From contig NZ_JAERVL010000004.1 in NCBI RefSeq assembly GCF_016745835.1, forward strand, positions 355,876 through 419,875: a DNA stretch of 64,000 bases, in the 5' to 3' direction. Numbering within the stretch: position 1 is the first letter of the stretch; the number at the start of each line of letters is the position of its first letter. The notes under the pieces were generated by a model. That model saw only the letters and a program-made list of their open reading frames with translations, had not been told where the DNA came from and ran no database searches. This document shows positions 54,383-63,817 of the stretch, in pieces. Source of the stretch: Caldalkalibacillus salinus. Its GTDB lineage: Bacteria; Bacillota; Bacilli; Caldalkalibacillales; JCM-10596. Both the position numbers and the translations under genes were made by a program.

Positions 54383-55267
54383 ATGAAGAAAGCGGATCAA
54401 AGGGCGGGGGTACTTTTTATACTACCGGCCCTTCTTGTGTTACTGACCGTCGTCCTGTATCCCATCATTCATACACTCTATTTAAGCCTGCAAAGCAAAA
54501 TACTCATCGCGCCACAACGGGACCAGTTTGTCGGGATACAAAACTATATGAATGTGCTCTCAGATCCTGAGATGCTCTCGTACGTGTGGATTACCGTCGT
54601 CTTTACAGTGTCTTCCGTGGTACTCAAGCTAATATTAGGCTTATGTGGTGCATTACTATTAAATGTTAAACGAAAAGGGACAAAAGTATACTGGTCCATT
54701 TTTATGATTCCTTGGCTTATCCCATCTGTTGTGGCTGCACTTATATGGAGATGGATGCTACATGACCAGTTCGGTATTGTGAACCATGTCTTACTGCAAG
54801 TGGGCTTAATTGAGCACAGGATTGCGTGGCTAAGTGACCAAGCGTTAGCGCTCTTATCTGTGATTATAGTCGATGCGTGGGTCGGCATTCCGTTCATGAT
54901 TGTGGTCCTATTAGCTGGTTTGAACACGATCCCTAGAGAGTGGTATGAAGCGGCGATGGTGGACGGTGCAAACGCATGGCAGCGTTTAATATATATCACC
55001 TTACCTGGGCTAAGACCAATGTTACTCGTCATGGGCACATTGAGCTTTATCGGGACGTTCAATAGCTTTAATATCATTTATACCATGACGGGTGGAGGGC
55101 CTGTGGGATCAACACGTACACTCATTATCCATACACATCAATTGGCCTTCACCGAGTATGACTTTGGCTTAGCAGCAACCGTCTCGGTCCTAACATTGAT
55201 CTTCATTCTCATTAGTACGTACACGTACCGTCGGAAGCTTGTCCAAGAGGGAGGGAAGGCATCATGA
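54383..55267 (+). CDS. ABC sugar importer permease 1
   Basis: A 294-residue six-helix permease. The EAA loop is WYEAAMVDGANAWQRLIYITLPGLRP. It begins 6 bases after the binding-protein gene. The stop overlaps the next start by 4 bases. No ATPase gene is in this operon. Confidence 0.9.
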   Translation: MKKADQRAGVLFILPALLVLLTVVLYPIIHTLYLSLQSKILIAPQRDQFVGIQNYMNVLSDPEMLSYVWITVVFTVSSVVLKLILGLCGALLLNVKRKGTKVYWSIFMIPWLIPSVVAALIWRWMLHDQFGIVNHVLLQVGLIEHRIAWLSDQALALLSVIIVDAWVGIPFMIVVLLAGLNTIPREWYEAAMVDGANAWQRLIYITLPGLRPMLLVMGTLSFIGTFNSFNIIYTMTGGGPVGSTRTLIIHTHQLAFTEYDFGLAATVSVLTLIFILISTYTYRRKLVQEGGKAS

Positions 55268-56082
55268 TAAAATCGATCAGTTGGTATATAGCCGTAACCG
55301 TCTATGCCCTTATACTAGCCTTCCCGTTTCTATGGATGGTGTCTACAGCCTTTAAGCCGACGAATGAGATTCATCGCTTGCAACCGTCATTTATTCCTGA
55401 AACACCCACCATTGAAGCATTTGTCTACGTCTTAACGGAAACCCAGTACCTTATGTATCTCAAAAATAGCCTGGTTGTATCGGTTGCCACCACGGTCATT
55501 TCTGTTTTATTCGCCGCAATGGCTGGTTACGCCTTTTCCAGAATTCGCTTTAAGATACGCTCAAAGATACTGAGTGGTTTTTTAGCCGCTCAGATGATTC
55601 CTGGTGTGATCTTAATCATTCCCATCTACTTCATCTTGTTGCAGCTCCAGTTGACGGATACGTACATAGGCTTGATTCTGACATACGTCAGCTTTGCGCT
55701 TCCTTTTAGCACCTGGATTATGACAGGCTATTACAAGAGCTTACCTCGAGAGCTTGAAGAAGCAGCCTTCATTGATGGGGCTAGTCGAATGCAAGCGTTC
55801 ATTAAAGTCATTCTGCCGTTATCTACGCCAGGGTTAATGTCGGTCGGCATCTTTGCTTTTATCCTGTCCTGGGATGAATTCCTCTTTGCCCTGACCTTGA
55901 CCAGTACAGAAAGCATGCGAACCTTGCCCTACGGACTATATAGCTTTATGAGCCAATACGGCATTCAGTGGAACCAGCTGATGGCAGCTTCCATTATCAC
56001 GATGGTCGTGCCCATGCTCATTTTTATCTTTTTACATCGGTACTTTATCAAGGGATTCACAGCGGGAGCAGTGAAGGAGTAA
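55264..56082 (+). CDS. ABC sugar importer permease 2
   Basis: A 272-residue six-helix permease with EAA loop ELEEAAFIDGASRMQAFIKVILPLSTPG. Together with the preceding gene it forms the channel. The pair needs an ATPase from elsewhere, perhaps the UgpC/MsmX-like one at 16728. Confidence 0.9.
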   Translation: MIKSISWYIAVTVYALILAFPFLWMVSTAFKPTNEIHRLQPSFIPETPTIEAFVYVLTETQYLMYLKNSLVVSVATTVISVLFAAMAGYAFSRIRFKIRSKILSGFLAAQMIPGVILIIPIYFILLQLQLTDTYIGLILTYVSFALPFSTWIMTGYYKSLPRELEEAAFIDGASRMQAFIKVILPLSTPGLMSVGIFAFILSWDEFLFALTLTSTESMRTLPYGLYSFMSQYGIQWNQLMAASIITMVVPMLIFIFLHRYFIKGFTAGAVKE

Positions 56083-56310
56083 GAGTGACAGACAGATACT
56101 CACCGAAATGATTTTGAAACGGACCACAATGGTACACTTTACAAGGTCGTATCTTTTCCCGATATCCTTAGTTTCCATAAGTAGGGTGGGGAAATTGCCT
56201 TACACGTTTGTGATAGGGTAGAATTGATGTGTCATGATTTAGGATAAAAATCAGCGTAGGCGTCCTTGCTTTTTACAGTGTTTATTCATTTGATCGAGGA
56301 GGTATGATCG

Positions 56311-56676
56311 ATGGCCTATATTTACTTAGCAATCGGCATTTTGTCAGAGATTATAGGGACAGCATTCCTAAAAGCTTCAAATGGTTTCACAAAAGTCCTT
56401 CCAGCTATTGGAGGACTTGCTGGCTTTGGAATGGCCTTATACTTTTTATCGTTGGCATTTAAATCTATTCCTTTAAGTGTGGCTTATGCGACATGGTGCG
56501 GGGTAGGTATAGCAGGGGCTTCATTACTCGGCTTATTGATTTGGAAAGAAAAGATGAGTGTTGTTGGTGTCATCGGGATTATTTTAATTGTGATCGGTAT
56601 TGCCTTGGTCAATTTACCTTCAAGTGAAGCAAAGACGGAGGTTGACGGGGAGATTGGCGTTCACAGGGTAGATTAA
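56311..56676 (+). CDS. SMR (EmrE-type) exporter
   Basis: A 121-residue small multidrug resistance protein with four helices. The conserved Glu of helix 1 is present (AIGILSEIIGTAFLKAS), and SVAYATWCGVGIA is the dimer motif. It exports cationic compounds or guanidinium with proton antiport. No guanidine riboswitch was seen upstream. ATG follows GAGGAGG. Confidence 0.92.
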   Translation: MAYIYLAIGILSEIIGTAFLKASNGFTKVLPAIGGLAGFGMALYFLSLAFKSIPLSVAYATWCGVGIAGASLLGLLIWKEKMSVVGVIGIILIVIGIALVNLPSSEAKTEVDGEIGVHRVD

Positions 56677-56712
56677 TATCATGAGAAAGACAATAGTCGA
56701 ATAGTAGTCTAA

Positions 56713-56745
56713 AAATCCTCGGGGCCGTCACGTTGCCGAGGATTT
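56713..56745 (+). terminator. terminator after SMR gene
   Basis: AAATCCTCGG and CCGAGGATTT form a 10-bp stem around a 13-base loop. Confidence 0.75.
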
Positions 56746-56850
56746 CCATTATACAAGGTTCTAGGTATATGGCGTTCCAAAGTATATAAGTTTTAAGGCG
56801 TATGCAATTGATACTATAAAAAAAAGGAAATAAAGCAAGGAGGAATGATC

Positions 56851-57111
56851 ATGGAAACCATTAATAGGTATGGCCTAATATTGCTGTTTACTTCGGTCAT
56901 CATGTATCAAGGAAGTATCATGTTAGTCTTTGCACAGGGCGTGTTTGGGTCTCCCATAAAACTCTTCTTAATCCCTACGTTACTTGCGCTTATCGGTATT
57001 TCCTGCGTCCTGTATGCCAAGGTAGTAGACAAAGATTTAGTCAAATTAGAGAAAGATAGTAAGAAAGAAATTCTCTACGTCAAATCATCCAACGAGGTAA
57101 GCGATGAATGA
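56851..57111 (+). CDS. small membrane protein, 86 residues
   Basis: Two hydrophobic helices (about 8-27 and 36-55) and a charged cytosolic tail (KVVDKDLVKLEKDSKKE). ATG 56851 is 8 bases after AAGGAGG; an in-frame ATG at 56845 is only two bases from it. Not recognised. Confidence 0.6.
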   Translation: METINRYGLILLFTSVIMYQGSIMLVFAQGVFGSPIKLFLIPTLLALIGISCVLYAKVVDKDLVKLEKDSKKEILYVKSSNEVSDE

Positions 57112-57218
57112 AAAACAGGCAAGTCCACTCATGTCGCATCTGTGCTCTCTTCTATTTGACATCCGATTGAAACTTCTAATTGATGAACCTCGTCGATTAC
57201 AGAGAAGGGGGGATTTTT

Positions 57219-57824
57219 GTGACAAAAAGTACAATAAACAAGAGAAAAATTTGGGTCTTGAAATTCGTTATTTTATTGATGATTGCCCTTAGCTTCGCTT
57301 TTCATTATTCACCTCATACGAGTTATGCTTGCAGCTGCGCGGAACCTTTACCTGTGAATGAAGAGATGGAACGTAGCGCTGCCGTTTTCTCCGGAAAGAC
57401 TGTCGACATGTTTGACAAAAATGAAAATAGTTCCACACTCTCCTCAGCTGATCCAATCGCTGTGAAATTTGAAGTAGAGGAGTCATGGAAAGGTGTAAAC
57501 CAATCCCAGGTTATCGTCTACACTGTCAGAGAATCAGCGAGTTGTGGCTTTGAATTCGAACTAGATCAACAGTATTTAGTCTATGCACAAGAAAGAGATG
57601 GAGAGCTCGACGTTAGCCTCTGTTCCCGTACAACTCATTTATCCAACGCTCAGGAGGATATTGATGAGTTAGGCCAAGGAGACAAACCAACAGAACAAGT
57701 TTCCATTGACTTAGAGGATGAAGGTTCAACACAGTATCAATCTGCTTCTATTGTAGTGTTTATTGCAGTATTAATATTGGTTGGTGCATATATGACAAGG
57801 CGAAAGAGGCAAACACAGGAGTAG
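57219..57824 (+). CDS. exported TIMP/NTR-like protein with C-terminal membrane anchor
   Basis: A 201-residue protein: signal peptide ending near SYACSCAEP, an N-terminal CSC motif followed by a netrin-like/TIMP-type beta-barrel (AAVFSGKTVDM, VEESWKGV, SASCGFEFELDQQYLVYA, CSRTTHLSNA), then an acidic linker and a C-terminal helix with a basic end (RRKRQTQE). The cysteines fit the disulfides of the family. Bacterial versions are of unknown target. GTG 57219 follows AAGGGGGG by 6 bases. Confidence 0.82.
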   Translation: MTKSTINKRKIWVLKFVILLMIALSFAFHYSPHTSYACSCAEPLPVNEEMERSAAVFSGKTVDMFDKNENSSTLSSADPIAVKFEVEESWKGVNQSQVIVYTVRESASCGFEFELDQQYLVYAQERDGELDVSLCSRTTHLSNAQEDIDELGQGDKPTEQVSIDLEDEGSTQYQSASIVVFIAVLILVGAYMTRRKRQTQE

Positions 57825-57906
57825 AACGATATTCCGGATGTGTCTTGGCATATTTGTTGTTGAAGGGGGATGAGAGATCAAAGGGCAAGCTGGCTAGACT
57901 CTCGTT

Positions 57907-58473
57907 CTACTGTTTCTCATCGAATGTCGTGACATGATGGACGCCAGCGTCATAAATCACAAACTCTATGTGATCGACGACTTGATCCTCCTCAACACCC
58001 CTTTCTAACAGTTCAATCTTCAGTGTTAGCGTATCGATAGTATGAATATCAATATCCTCGACGGATCGGTATTGAAACGTTTCATATAAGCTCATAGATT
58101 CACTGATCACAAATCGATTGGCTGGATACATATGGCCATCCTGATCCACAAGGCTCATTGAAAAAACGAGCCTAGGTGTTTCATCATCAACGGTGTTATA
58201 CGTCCATTTTTTATACCAAAACCCGAAGTGAAGCCGGTTTAACTCAGGCAATACATAAAAATCAGTTAAATTAATGTTAAATTGATCTACTCCAGCGTGG
58301 GGATTTTCAAAAGTGAGCATCTCGGCGCTGTATTCATCCACACTCGACCACATCACAGGTGCTGTATGGCCTTTTTTTATCTGAGTCAATTCCCTGTTAA
58401 GATACACCCACAGGCCACTGATAGATATTGACATGATGAGGAGTAACAAGACCCACTTATTGCGTTTTGACAC
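57907..58473 (-). CDS. membrane-anchored protein of unknown function
   Basis: A 188-residue protein with one N-terminal membrane helix (about 8-25) and an extracytoplasmic domain rich in beta-strand pattern (FENPHAGVDQFNINLTDFYVLPELNRLHFGFWYKKW). Not recognised. GTG 58473 follows AGGGGTGG. No clear partner. Confidence 0.65.
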   Translation of the reverse strand: MSKRNKWVLLLLIMSISISGLWVYLNRELTQIKKGHTAPVMWSSVDEYSAEMLTFENPHAGVDQFNINLTDFYVLPELNRLHFGFWYKKWTYNTVDDETPRLVFSMSLVDQDGHMYPANRFVISESMSLYETFQYRSVEDIDIHTIDTLTLKIELLERGVEEDQVVDHIEFVIYDAGVHHVTTFDEKQ

Positions 58474-58814
58474 TTCGGCACCACCCCTTTCTTTCCTGTA
58501 AATCGATATTAGATACTTACCTCAAATGTTTAATCTCTATGTAAAAGTCCTATCGTATTGTTTTATCGTTTTGAGCAATTGAATGGGCTTACTTTAACAC
58601 CTGCAACATCTTTCGACAAATTAAATATAAATTCCTTTTTTGATCTCAGACGCACAGCTAATAGAAAGAAGCCTACACTAGAGACCATTTGGTATTTTAT
58701 GCTAGTATAATTGTTGTGCAGGAAATTGTTGGGCGATGGTTGTAAAGGTGGATTTGGTAAACGATTCAGAGTGGGCCCCTACCATTGGTGGGGGGTGTGG
58801 AGGGAGGAGAGCTA

Positions 58815-59543
58815 ATGAAAAGCGTTCTTATGTCCATCTTGGGGCTTGTTTTAATGACTGGCTGTAGTCATAGCGTTGACCGTACCACAACCGAATACGA
58901 GGATACAATCGCAGCCCAAAATACTGAAATTAATATGCTAAAAGAAGAGATTAAGGCATTAACTTATGAGAATAAAACCTTAATCACGCAACAAGATAAC
59001 CTGAGTGGGGATTTGCAAAGTTTGAATTGTAAAGCTAAGGGCATCATGCCATTACAGGAGGACCATAGCAACGAGTTTATTACTTACGAAGAATATCAAA
59101 ACCTATTTAATAAAATGAAAAAAGAATTATCGATACCACGTTATGCTTTAGAAAAGAGTACACCAGATGACGAATTAACCATAATCGATGAAGAGATTAG
59201 CTTTGGAGAACGTAAATATATCACAAAAGACGGGGAGTTTACCGGCATAGGTCTTCAGTCTACGCAAAAAATACTATTTTATCAAAACAATGAAGGCAAC
59301 CGTCTACTGACTCTGACTATTGCCTATACGCCATCTATGATGAGCAATGATATCGTATATTACAATATGATTAGTGGCTACAACATTGATGAAGCACTAA
59401 CAAATAAAGCGGACTTAATAACATTGAGTTATAAGAATTTAATAATATCTATTTTGCAAACTGCTTTAGATGAAAGAGATATGAACGACACGATAGAAGC
59501 GACAAAAGAAATAGTAGATTTCTTAGAGAAAGAAGATATGTAA
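58815..59543 (+). CDS. lipoprotein with coiled-coil region
   Basis: A 242-residue lipoprotein (lipobox LMTGC). Residues about 30-75 form a coiled coil (EDTIAAQNTEINMLKEEIKALTYENKTL), followed by a domain of about 160 residues that is not recognised. ATG 58815 follows GGAGGGAGGAGAG. The 340 bases before it hold no gene I can support; a TATAAT near 58704 may be its -10. Confidence 0.7.
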   Translation: MKSVLMSILGLVLMTGCSHSVDRTTTEYEDTIAAQNTEINMLKEEIKALTYENKTLITQQDNLSGDLQSLNCKAKGIMPLQEDHSNEFITYEEYQNLFNKMKKELSIPRYALEKSTPDDELTIIDEEISFGERKYITKDGEFTGIGLQSTQKILFYQNNEGNRLLTLTIAYTPSMMSNDIVYYNMISGYNIDEALTNKADLITLSYKNLIISILQTALDERDMNDTIEATKEIVDFLEKEDM

Positions 59544-59664
59544 AATCCGAGTAGCCAGCGTCTCTATGTAAACAGGACTTAGTTGAATGGTCATATAGGC
59601 AGGACATTTGGCTACTTGGAAACAAGCGAGGTTGCAGAATATTATGTAGTTATTGAGATCTAGG

Positions 59665-60075
59665 CTACTCGCCTTTATAGCTGTCATCGACTACGATTCC
59701 ATCGCAGCATATCAAAGGATTGCTTTCAATCTCAATGAAAACTTCATCGTCAGGCTTTCCCTCCTTAAAATTAGCCGTCAAGAAGGTGTAAGGGTTGTCA
59801 CCTTTTAAGTCCATCCCATATGATACCAAAACATCACTATACCCCTTAACATAAAAATAATGATAATCATCTCCCAAAGAGTAAGAGTGTATCTTGGAAT
59901 CGTTCTCCATTTGAGTACCATCCAGCCAGTTCAAAACCTTTTCTTCATTCTCTAGTTTTATTTGATCGTGGTCATACGACACGATAAAAGGTTCGTCTGT
60001 ATACATGACTTGTAGGTATCCCACTACTGTCAACATACACACTAAGAGTGAGTAAAAGAAAAAGTGTTTTCTCAT
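59665..60075 (-). CDS. small membrane-anchored protein of unknown function
   Basis: A 136-residue protein with an N-terminal membrane segment (about 5-22) and an acidic extracellular part with a CC pair near the C-terminus (IESNPLICCDGIVVDD). ATG 60075 follows AAAGGAGGACTC. Not recognised. Confidence 0.65.
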   Translation of the reverse strand: MRKHFFFYSLLVCMLTVVGYLQVMYTDEPFIVSYDHDQIKLENEEKVLNWLDGTQMENDSKIHSYSLGDDYHYFYVKGYSDVLVSYGMDLKGDNPYTFLTANFKEGKPDDEVFIEIESNPLICCDGIVVDDSYKGE

Positions 60076-60316
60076 GAGTCCTCCTTTGTTCGGACGTTAT
60101 TAAATCCAAATCATCACTTTTACATACTATCCTCATATTTTCATAAAATCCAGTGTTTGTAAATGGCTATATAGTCTAGGATATACAAAGAAAATATACT
60201 CAACGATGAAAACCTGCAGGAGTTTGAAAGGTTAACATCGTATTTCTTGTTATTAGGGTTCAACAGAAAAATTGTAACTGGCGTACAGCGTAAAATGGGT
60301 TAGGGGGGATACAAAA

Positions 60317-60466
60317 GTGTTTGGACTAAAACCAAAAAATAAAGTTGGGGTTAAAACAGTTAAATTAGACAGGAGAATACCGCTCTCCAACTATACAAAA
60401 GGGTTTGCTAGTTTAGAGTACAAGGTCAATGAAAAAAACGAAAGTACATACTCGAAAAAAAAATAA
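60317..60466 (+). CDS. small basic protein, 49 residues
   Basis: Starts MFGLKPKNKV and ends STYSKKK. GTG 60317 lies 7 bases after AGGGGGGA, which supports translation. Lysine-rich; not recognised. Confidence 0.45.
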   Translation: MFGLKPKNKVGVKTVKLDRRIPLSNYTKGFASLEYKVNEKNESTYSKKK

Positions 60467-60617
60467 GACATTAAAAAATCTTGTCTAGTTAGGCAGGATA
60501 TTTTATTTTTTACAAATGGGTTTTCCAACAACAGAAATCCCCGCTCTGGAGAGAAGTGTGGCTTTATTCCAATGAGAAATGGATAACAGAGAAGGATGGA
60601 AAGACAACCCCGTTAGT

Positions 60618-60767
60618 TTATGGTTTCTGCCTATCTACTAATAGTCCGACTATGATGCCTAATAAAATATTGGTGATTAAAATAGGGTTAATAGAGTCCA
60701 GTGCATTCATAAGAATAAATGTTAATACACCTGCTACAAGTCCTAATAAAAAAGCATTACTAGACAT
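60618..60767 (-). CDS. small membrane protein, 49 residues
   Basis: Begins MSSNAFLLGL and ends LLVDRQKP; two hydrophobic segments. ATG 60767 is preceded by AAGGAGG at a spacing of about 11 bases, and a TATAAT lies further upstream. A larger frame continues upstream without a site. Not recognised. Confidence 0.5.
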   Translation of the reverse strand: MSSNAFLLGLVAGVLTFILMNALDSINPILITNILLGIIVGLLVDRQKP

Positions 60768-61037
60768 AAAAATAACTTCCTCCTTCATTCCCAACCAGAA
60801 TATTATTATTCTATTATAAAACAAAAAAAATGCCCACCCTAGTACAACGAATATTTGCCAGGCTATGAGCAAACATCTATTCGCTGACAGTATGTTGACT
60901 CTCCCTCATGCTACGTTTAACGGACAGAGCCGTATCAACAACACGGCGTTATAAATTCATGTTCTCAGATAAAAGTATAGCTGTATAATAGAGTACAATT
61001 GATAGTATATGAAAAATTGCAAAAAGGAGAGAAACGT

Positions 61038-62346
61038 ATGGATTTAAGTATAGTATTAAAATCTTTGACTACTAAAAGGCCTATATTCCATTCAGAAGCG
61101 GATTTTCAACATTCTCTAGCATGGGAGATTCGAGAGCATTATCCAGATAGTAAAATTCGGCTTGAAACCAAAATCTATGGAGCAAACACAAAGGTTTATT
61201 TAGACATACTCGTTTATTATAAAGGGCTAAAATATGCTATAGAACTGAAATATAAAACACGGACTTATACCGGTATCATAGACGGAGAGGAATTCTATTT
61301 AAACAATCAAGGCGCTCAAGACATAGGGAGATATGACGTCTTGAAAGATCTTCAGCGATTAGAGCAGATGGTTCAGTCCGGCGTTGTGGATGAAGGTCTT
61401 TTGCTCTTCCTCACAAATGATGCCTCTTACTATTCAAGACCTGAAGGAATGAGACAAACAGTAGACCAAAACTATCGTATTTATGAAGGAAAAAGCGTCC
61501 GCGGTCAGTTAAGCTGGAGTGAACATGCGGGGGCAGGAACCATGAAGGGCAGAGAAAACCCAATCTCTTTACAAGGTCAATACGTGATGAACTGGGAAAC
61601 GTATAGTCAATTAGACGATGCTAGCAGTGGACAGTTTCGATATCTCATGCTGACAGCCCAAGGCAATAGTTCAAAAGCTTTAGATAACGGACACAAAGTC
61701 AATTTAGCTGAAGAACCATTAGTAGAAGCAGATAGTGTCCAATCTTATCACAATCATTATCCTGCATGGTTCAAATCTTTCACTCAGAAGAGACAGATCC
61801 CAAAATCTCAATATGACCTCACAGACAAACTAACTGCCCATTTAAGAGACATTGGATTTTCTGTGCAAAATAACAGAGAAGTAGGCAGAGACAAAATTGA
61901 CATACATGCTAAAAAAGATGATGAGACGATCGTAATAGAAGTCCGCTACAAAACAGCATTACTCAAAACAATATTTGAAGGGCAACACGTTGATCTTAAG
62001 AAACAATATTTCCCGCTATGATTATGTTAGGGATCTCGGAAAAGTGGAAAGGATCGTAAAGAAAAGGCCGGGCATGAAGGGCTATGCCATCCTTGTAACA
62101 AATGATCATTTATATTGGCAATCGCCAAGAAAGGTAAATGCTATTGATAAGGATTTTCACATCCACGAGGGGCATGTGTTGACAGGTGTATGTGCTTGGA
62201 GTGAGGAAGCATCTACAGGGACCACCTCTGGGCGTGAAGAGCCGATTTATTTTGAAAGATCTTACCCGCTCAAATGGCAGCCATATCTCACGTTAGGCAC
62301 AAAAAAGAACGAAGTATTTCAGGTCCTTATTGTCGAGGTGGATTGA
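61038..62346 (+). pseudogene. tandem PD-(D/E)XK nuclease-like protein, frameshifted
   Basis: Two homologous domains in series. The N-terminal domain (about residues 1-205) has the nuclease pattern LDILV ... AIELKYK (Asp, Glu-x-Lys). The second domain (about 255 onward) has KIDIHAKKDD ... IEVRYKT, with Arg in place of Lys. The second domain is cut at about 62007: the first frame stops at TGA 62019-62021, and the rest (ISRYDYVRDLGKVERI ... GYAILVTNDHLYW) continues in the +1 frame to 62346. An extra A in AAGAAACAAT would account for it. ATG 61038 follows AAGGAGAG. Function unknown; a nuclease acting on DNA is inferred. Confidence 0.75.
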
Positions 62347-62657
62347 AGCGGGAGGAACGCTCAAACACATAACGCAACATGCAAAAAGGATATCGTACGA
62401 AGATATGCTAAATGAAGAAATCATTATTAGTCACGACTAGCAACTTAATAGGTTAATCATATCTATCCAGAACGTTTTGAAGACTTGTACCATGAACTCA
62501 TGATGATTACTAAGAAAACCAGGGTGAAGAGTTGAAGAAGAATGGAAGTAGATCTATAAGTTTGGCACTCTGGAATGGGAGAAGCAGGACGGAAATAGTC
62601 GCCGCGAGATCGTGTTGAGTAGAAATTAGCGGATATAGAACCGACATAGACTGTTAC
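62347..62657. other. degraded coding-like region
   Basis: Short frames with protein-like composition (for example around 62372-62440 and 62460-62535) are broken by stops. They may be the remains of a gene once downstream of the nuclease-like gene. No domain is recognisable. Confidence 0.3.
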
Positions 62658-62999
62658 TTAAGTATTATTTATTTCTTCAAAGCTTGTATAGGCCACTGGA
62701 CTACCAGTACCAAATTTTTTTATTATTTGTTCTGTTGAAGATTGAAATCTTAACAACACTTCTGCAGGCGCCTCAATGCCGTCAAAAAACTTTCTATTTT
62801 TCTCAGTGCCTTCTTCAACAATACCCCATTTTGTTGGCTGGAATGCACAGACTACTTTACCACGATTAATACCAACAACATATTGAATGTATTGAGGCCT
62901 TCTTTTATCTAACTTCCAGTTTCCACGAGTTGCTTCGTAGTAATCCTTACCATCTTTTAGTCCGTTATGAATTTTTAATAACAATATTTCATGTGTCAT
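62658..62999 (-). CDS. uncharacterised protein with YEATRG-type motif
   Basis: A 113-residue soluble protein. YYEATRGNWKLDKRRPQYIQ, YVVGINRGKVVCAFQPTKW and FFDGIEAP recall a small family that I have seen near phage and defence genes, but I cannot name it. ATG 62999 follows GGAGGACTC. It may bind nucleic acid or modified bases (inference only). Confidence 0.55.
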   Translation of the reverse strand: MTHEILLLKIHNGLKDGKDYYEATRGNWKLDKRRPQYIQYVVGINRGKVVCAFQPTKWGIVEEGTEKNRKFFDGIEAPAEVLLRFQSSTEQIIKKFGTGSPVAYTSFEEINNT

Positions 63000-63241
63000 A
63001 TGAGTCCTCCAATTCTTACTATAAATATATCAAATGTTTGACATGACATGAGAAAATAATAATAAGAAGATAGATCAGTCGCTTGCCAAACTCAATCCCT
63101 CGGCCATCTTGAGCGCGTGCTACGTGTTTGTCTTTCAAGTTTCTACTTTACAGGAATGCACCTTTAAGTATCTTTTTTTTTGTATACAAAACACCTTAAC
63201 GGTTAAATAGTCTACGAAGGAACACACCCTGCTGTTTTCTG

Positions 63242-63556
63242 CTATTTGATGACATCCCATATTTTCATTATTTTAAGCTGTTTGGCATTTGGTGCATTAA
63301 TAAACTCCTCTATAAAGTCTTCCAGCTCCTCTGGTATATGATTAACAATAGGCCAAGGCGTGTTAATCCTACCCAATAAATAATCCACAGAGCAATCAAA
63401 GATTTCGGCAATCTTCAATAGCGCCGTTCCGTCAGGTTCATTTCGACCAGTCTCATAATGACTATAGGCTTGACGGCTAATCCCCAATTGTTCAGCCATA
63501 TGATCTTGACTGAGACTTCTTGCTTTCCTGTTTTCTTTTAATCTATCAGGCAACAT
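63242..63556 (-). CDS. XRE-family repressor
   Basis: A 104-residue protein with a lambda-like HTH (about 5-62: LKENRKARSLSQDHMAEQLGISRQAYSHYETGRNEPDGTALLKIAEIFDCSVDYLLG) and a short helical C-terminus. ATG 63556 follows AAGGGGATA. The region upstream carries three TGTTGC half-sites, probably its operator. Confidence 0.9.
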   Translation of the reverse strand: MLPDRLKENRKARSLSQDHMAEQLGISRQAYSHYETGRNEPDGTALLKIAEIFDCSVDYLLGRINTPWPIVNHIPEELEDFIEEFINAPNAKQLKIMKIWDVIK

Positions 63557-63594
63557 AAAATATCCCCTTAAAATGGAATGATGTAAATACTGTG

Positions 63595-63628
63595 TGTTGC
63601 CTATAATTATAACGCAACAATCTGTTGC
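63595..63628. promoter_or_regulatory. operator of the XRE repressor
   Basis: TGTTGC (63595-63600), GCAACA (63614-63619) and TGTTGC (63623-63628); the last two form the dyad GCAACA-atc-TGTTGC. The location just upstream of the XRE gene fits autorepression. Confidence 0.7.
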
Positions 63629-63748
63629 ATTTTAGTTACAAAAAATAGCAAATAGGCATTGACTGATACTTAAAATATTATGTATGATGATTCAAGGTAA
63701 AATATATTAAACGTAGATTTTTATAAAATAAGCAACCAAAAATAGCTC

Positions 63749-63804
63749 TTGTCTAAAAGACTATCTAAAAGGCTATCTAAAAGGCTATCTAAAAGACTAT
63801 TAGA
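63749..63804 (+). repeat. 12-bp tandem repeats
   Basis: About four copies of CTATCTAAAAGG-like units lie just before the next gene. They are too regular for chance and could bind a protein or form short hairpins. Copy number may vary. Confidence 0.75.
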
Positions 63805-63817
63805 AAGGAATGATTCC

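Noticed and set aside
56083..56310. Guanidine riboswitch before the SMR gene
   Set aside because: No paired ACGR-loop hairpins or ykkC-type core were visible.
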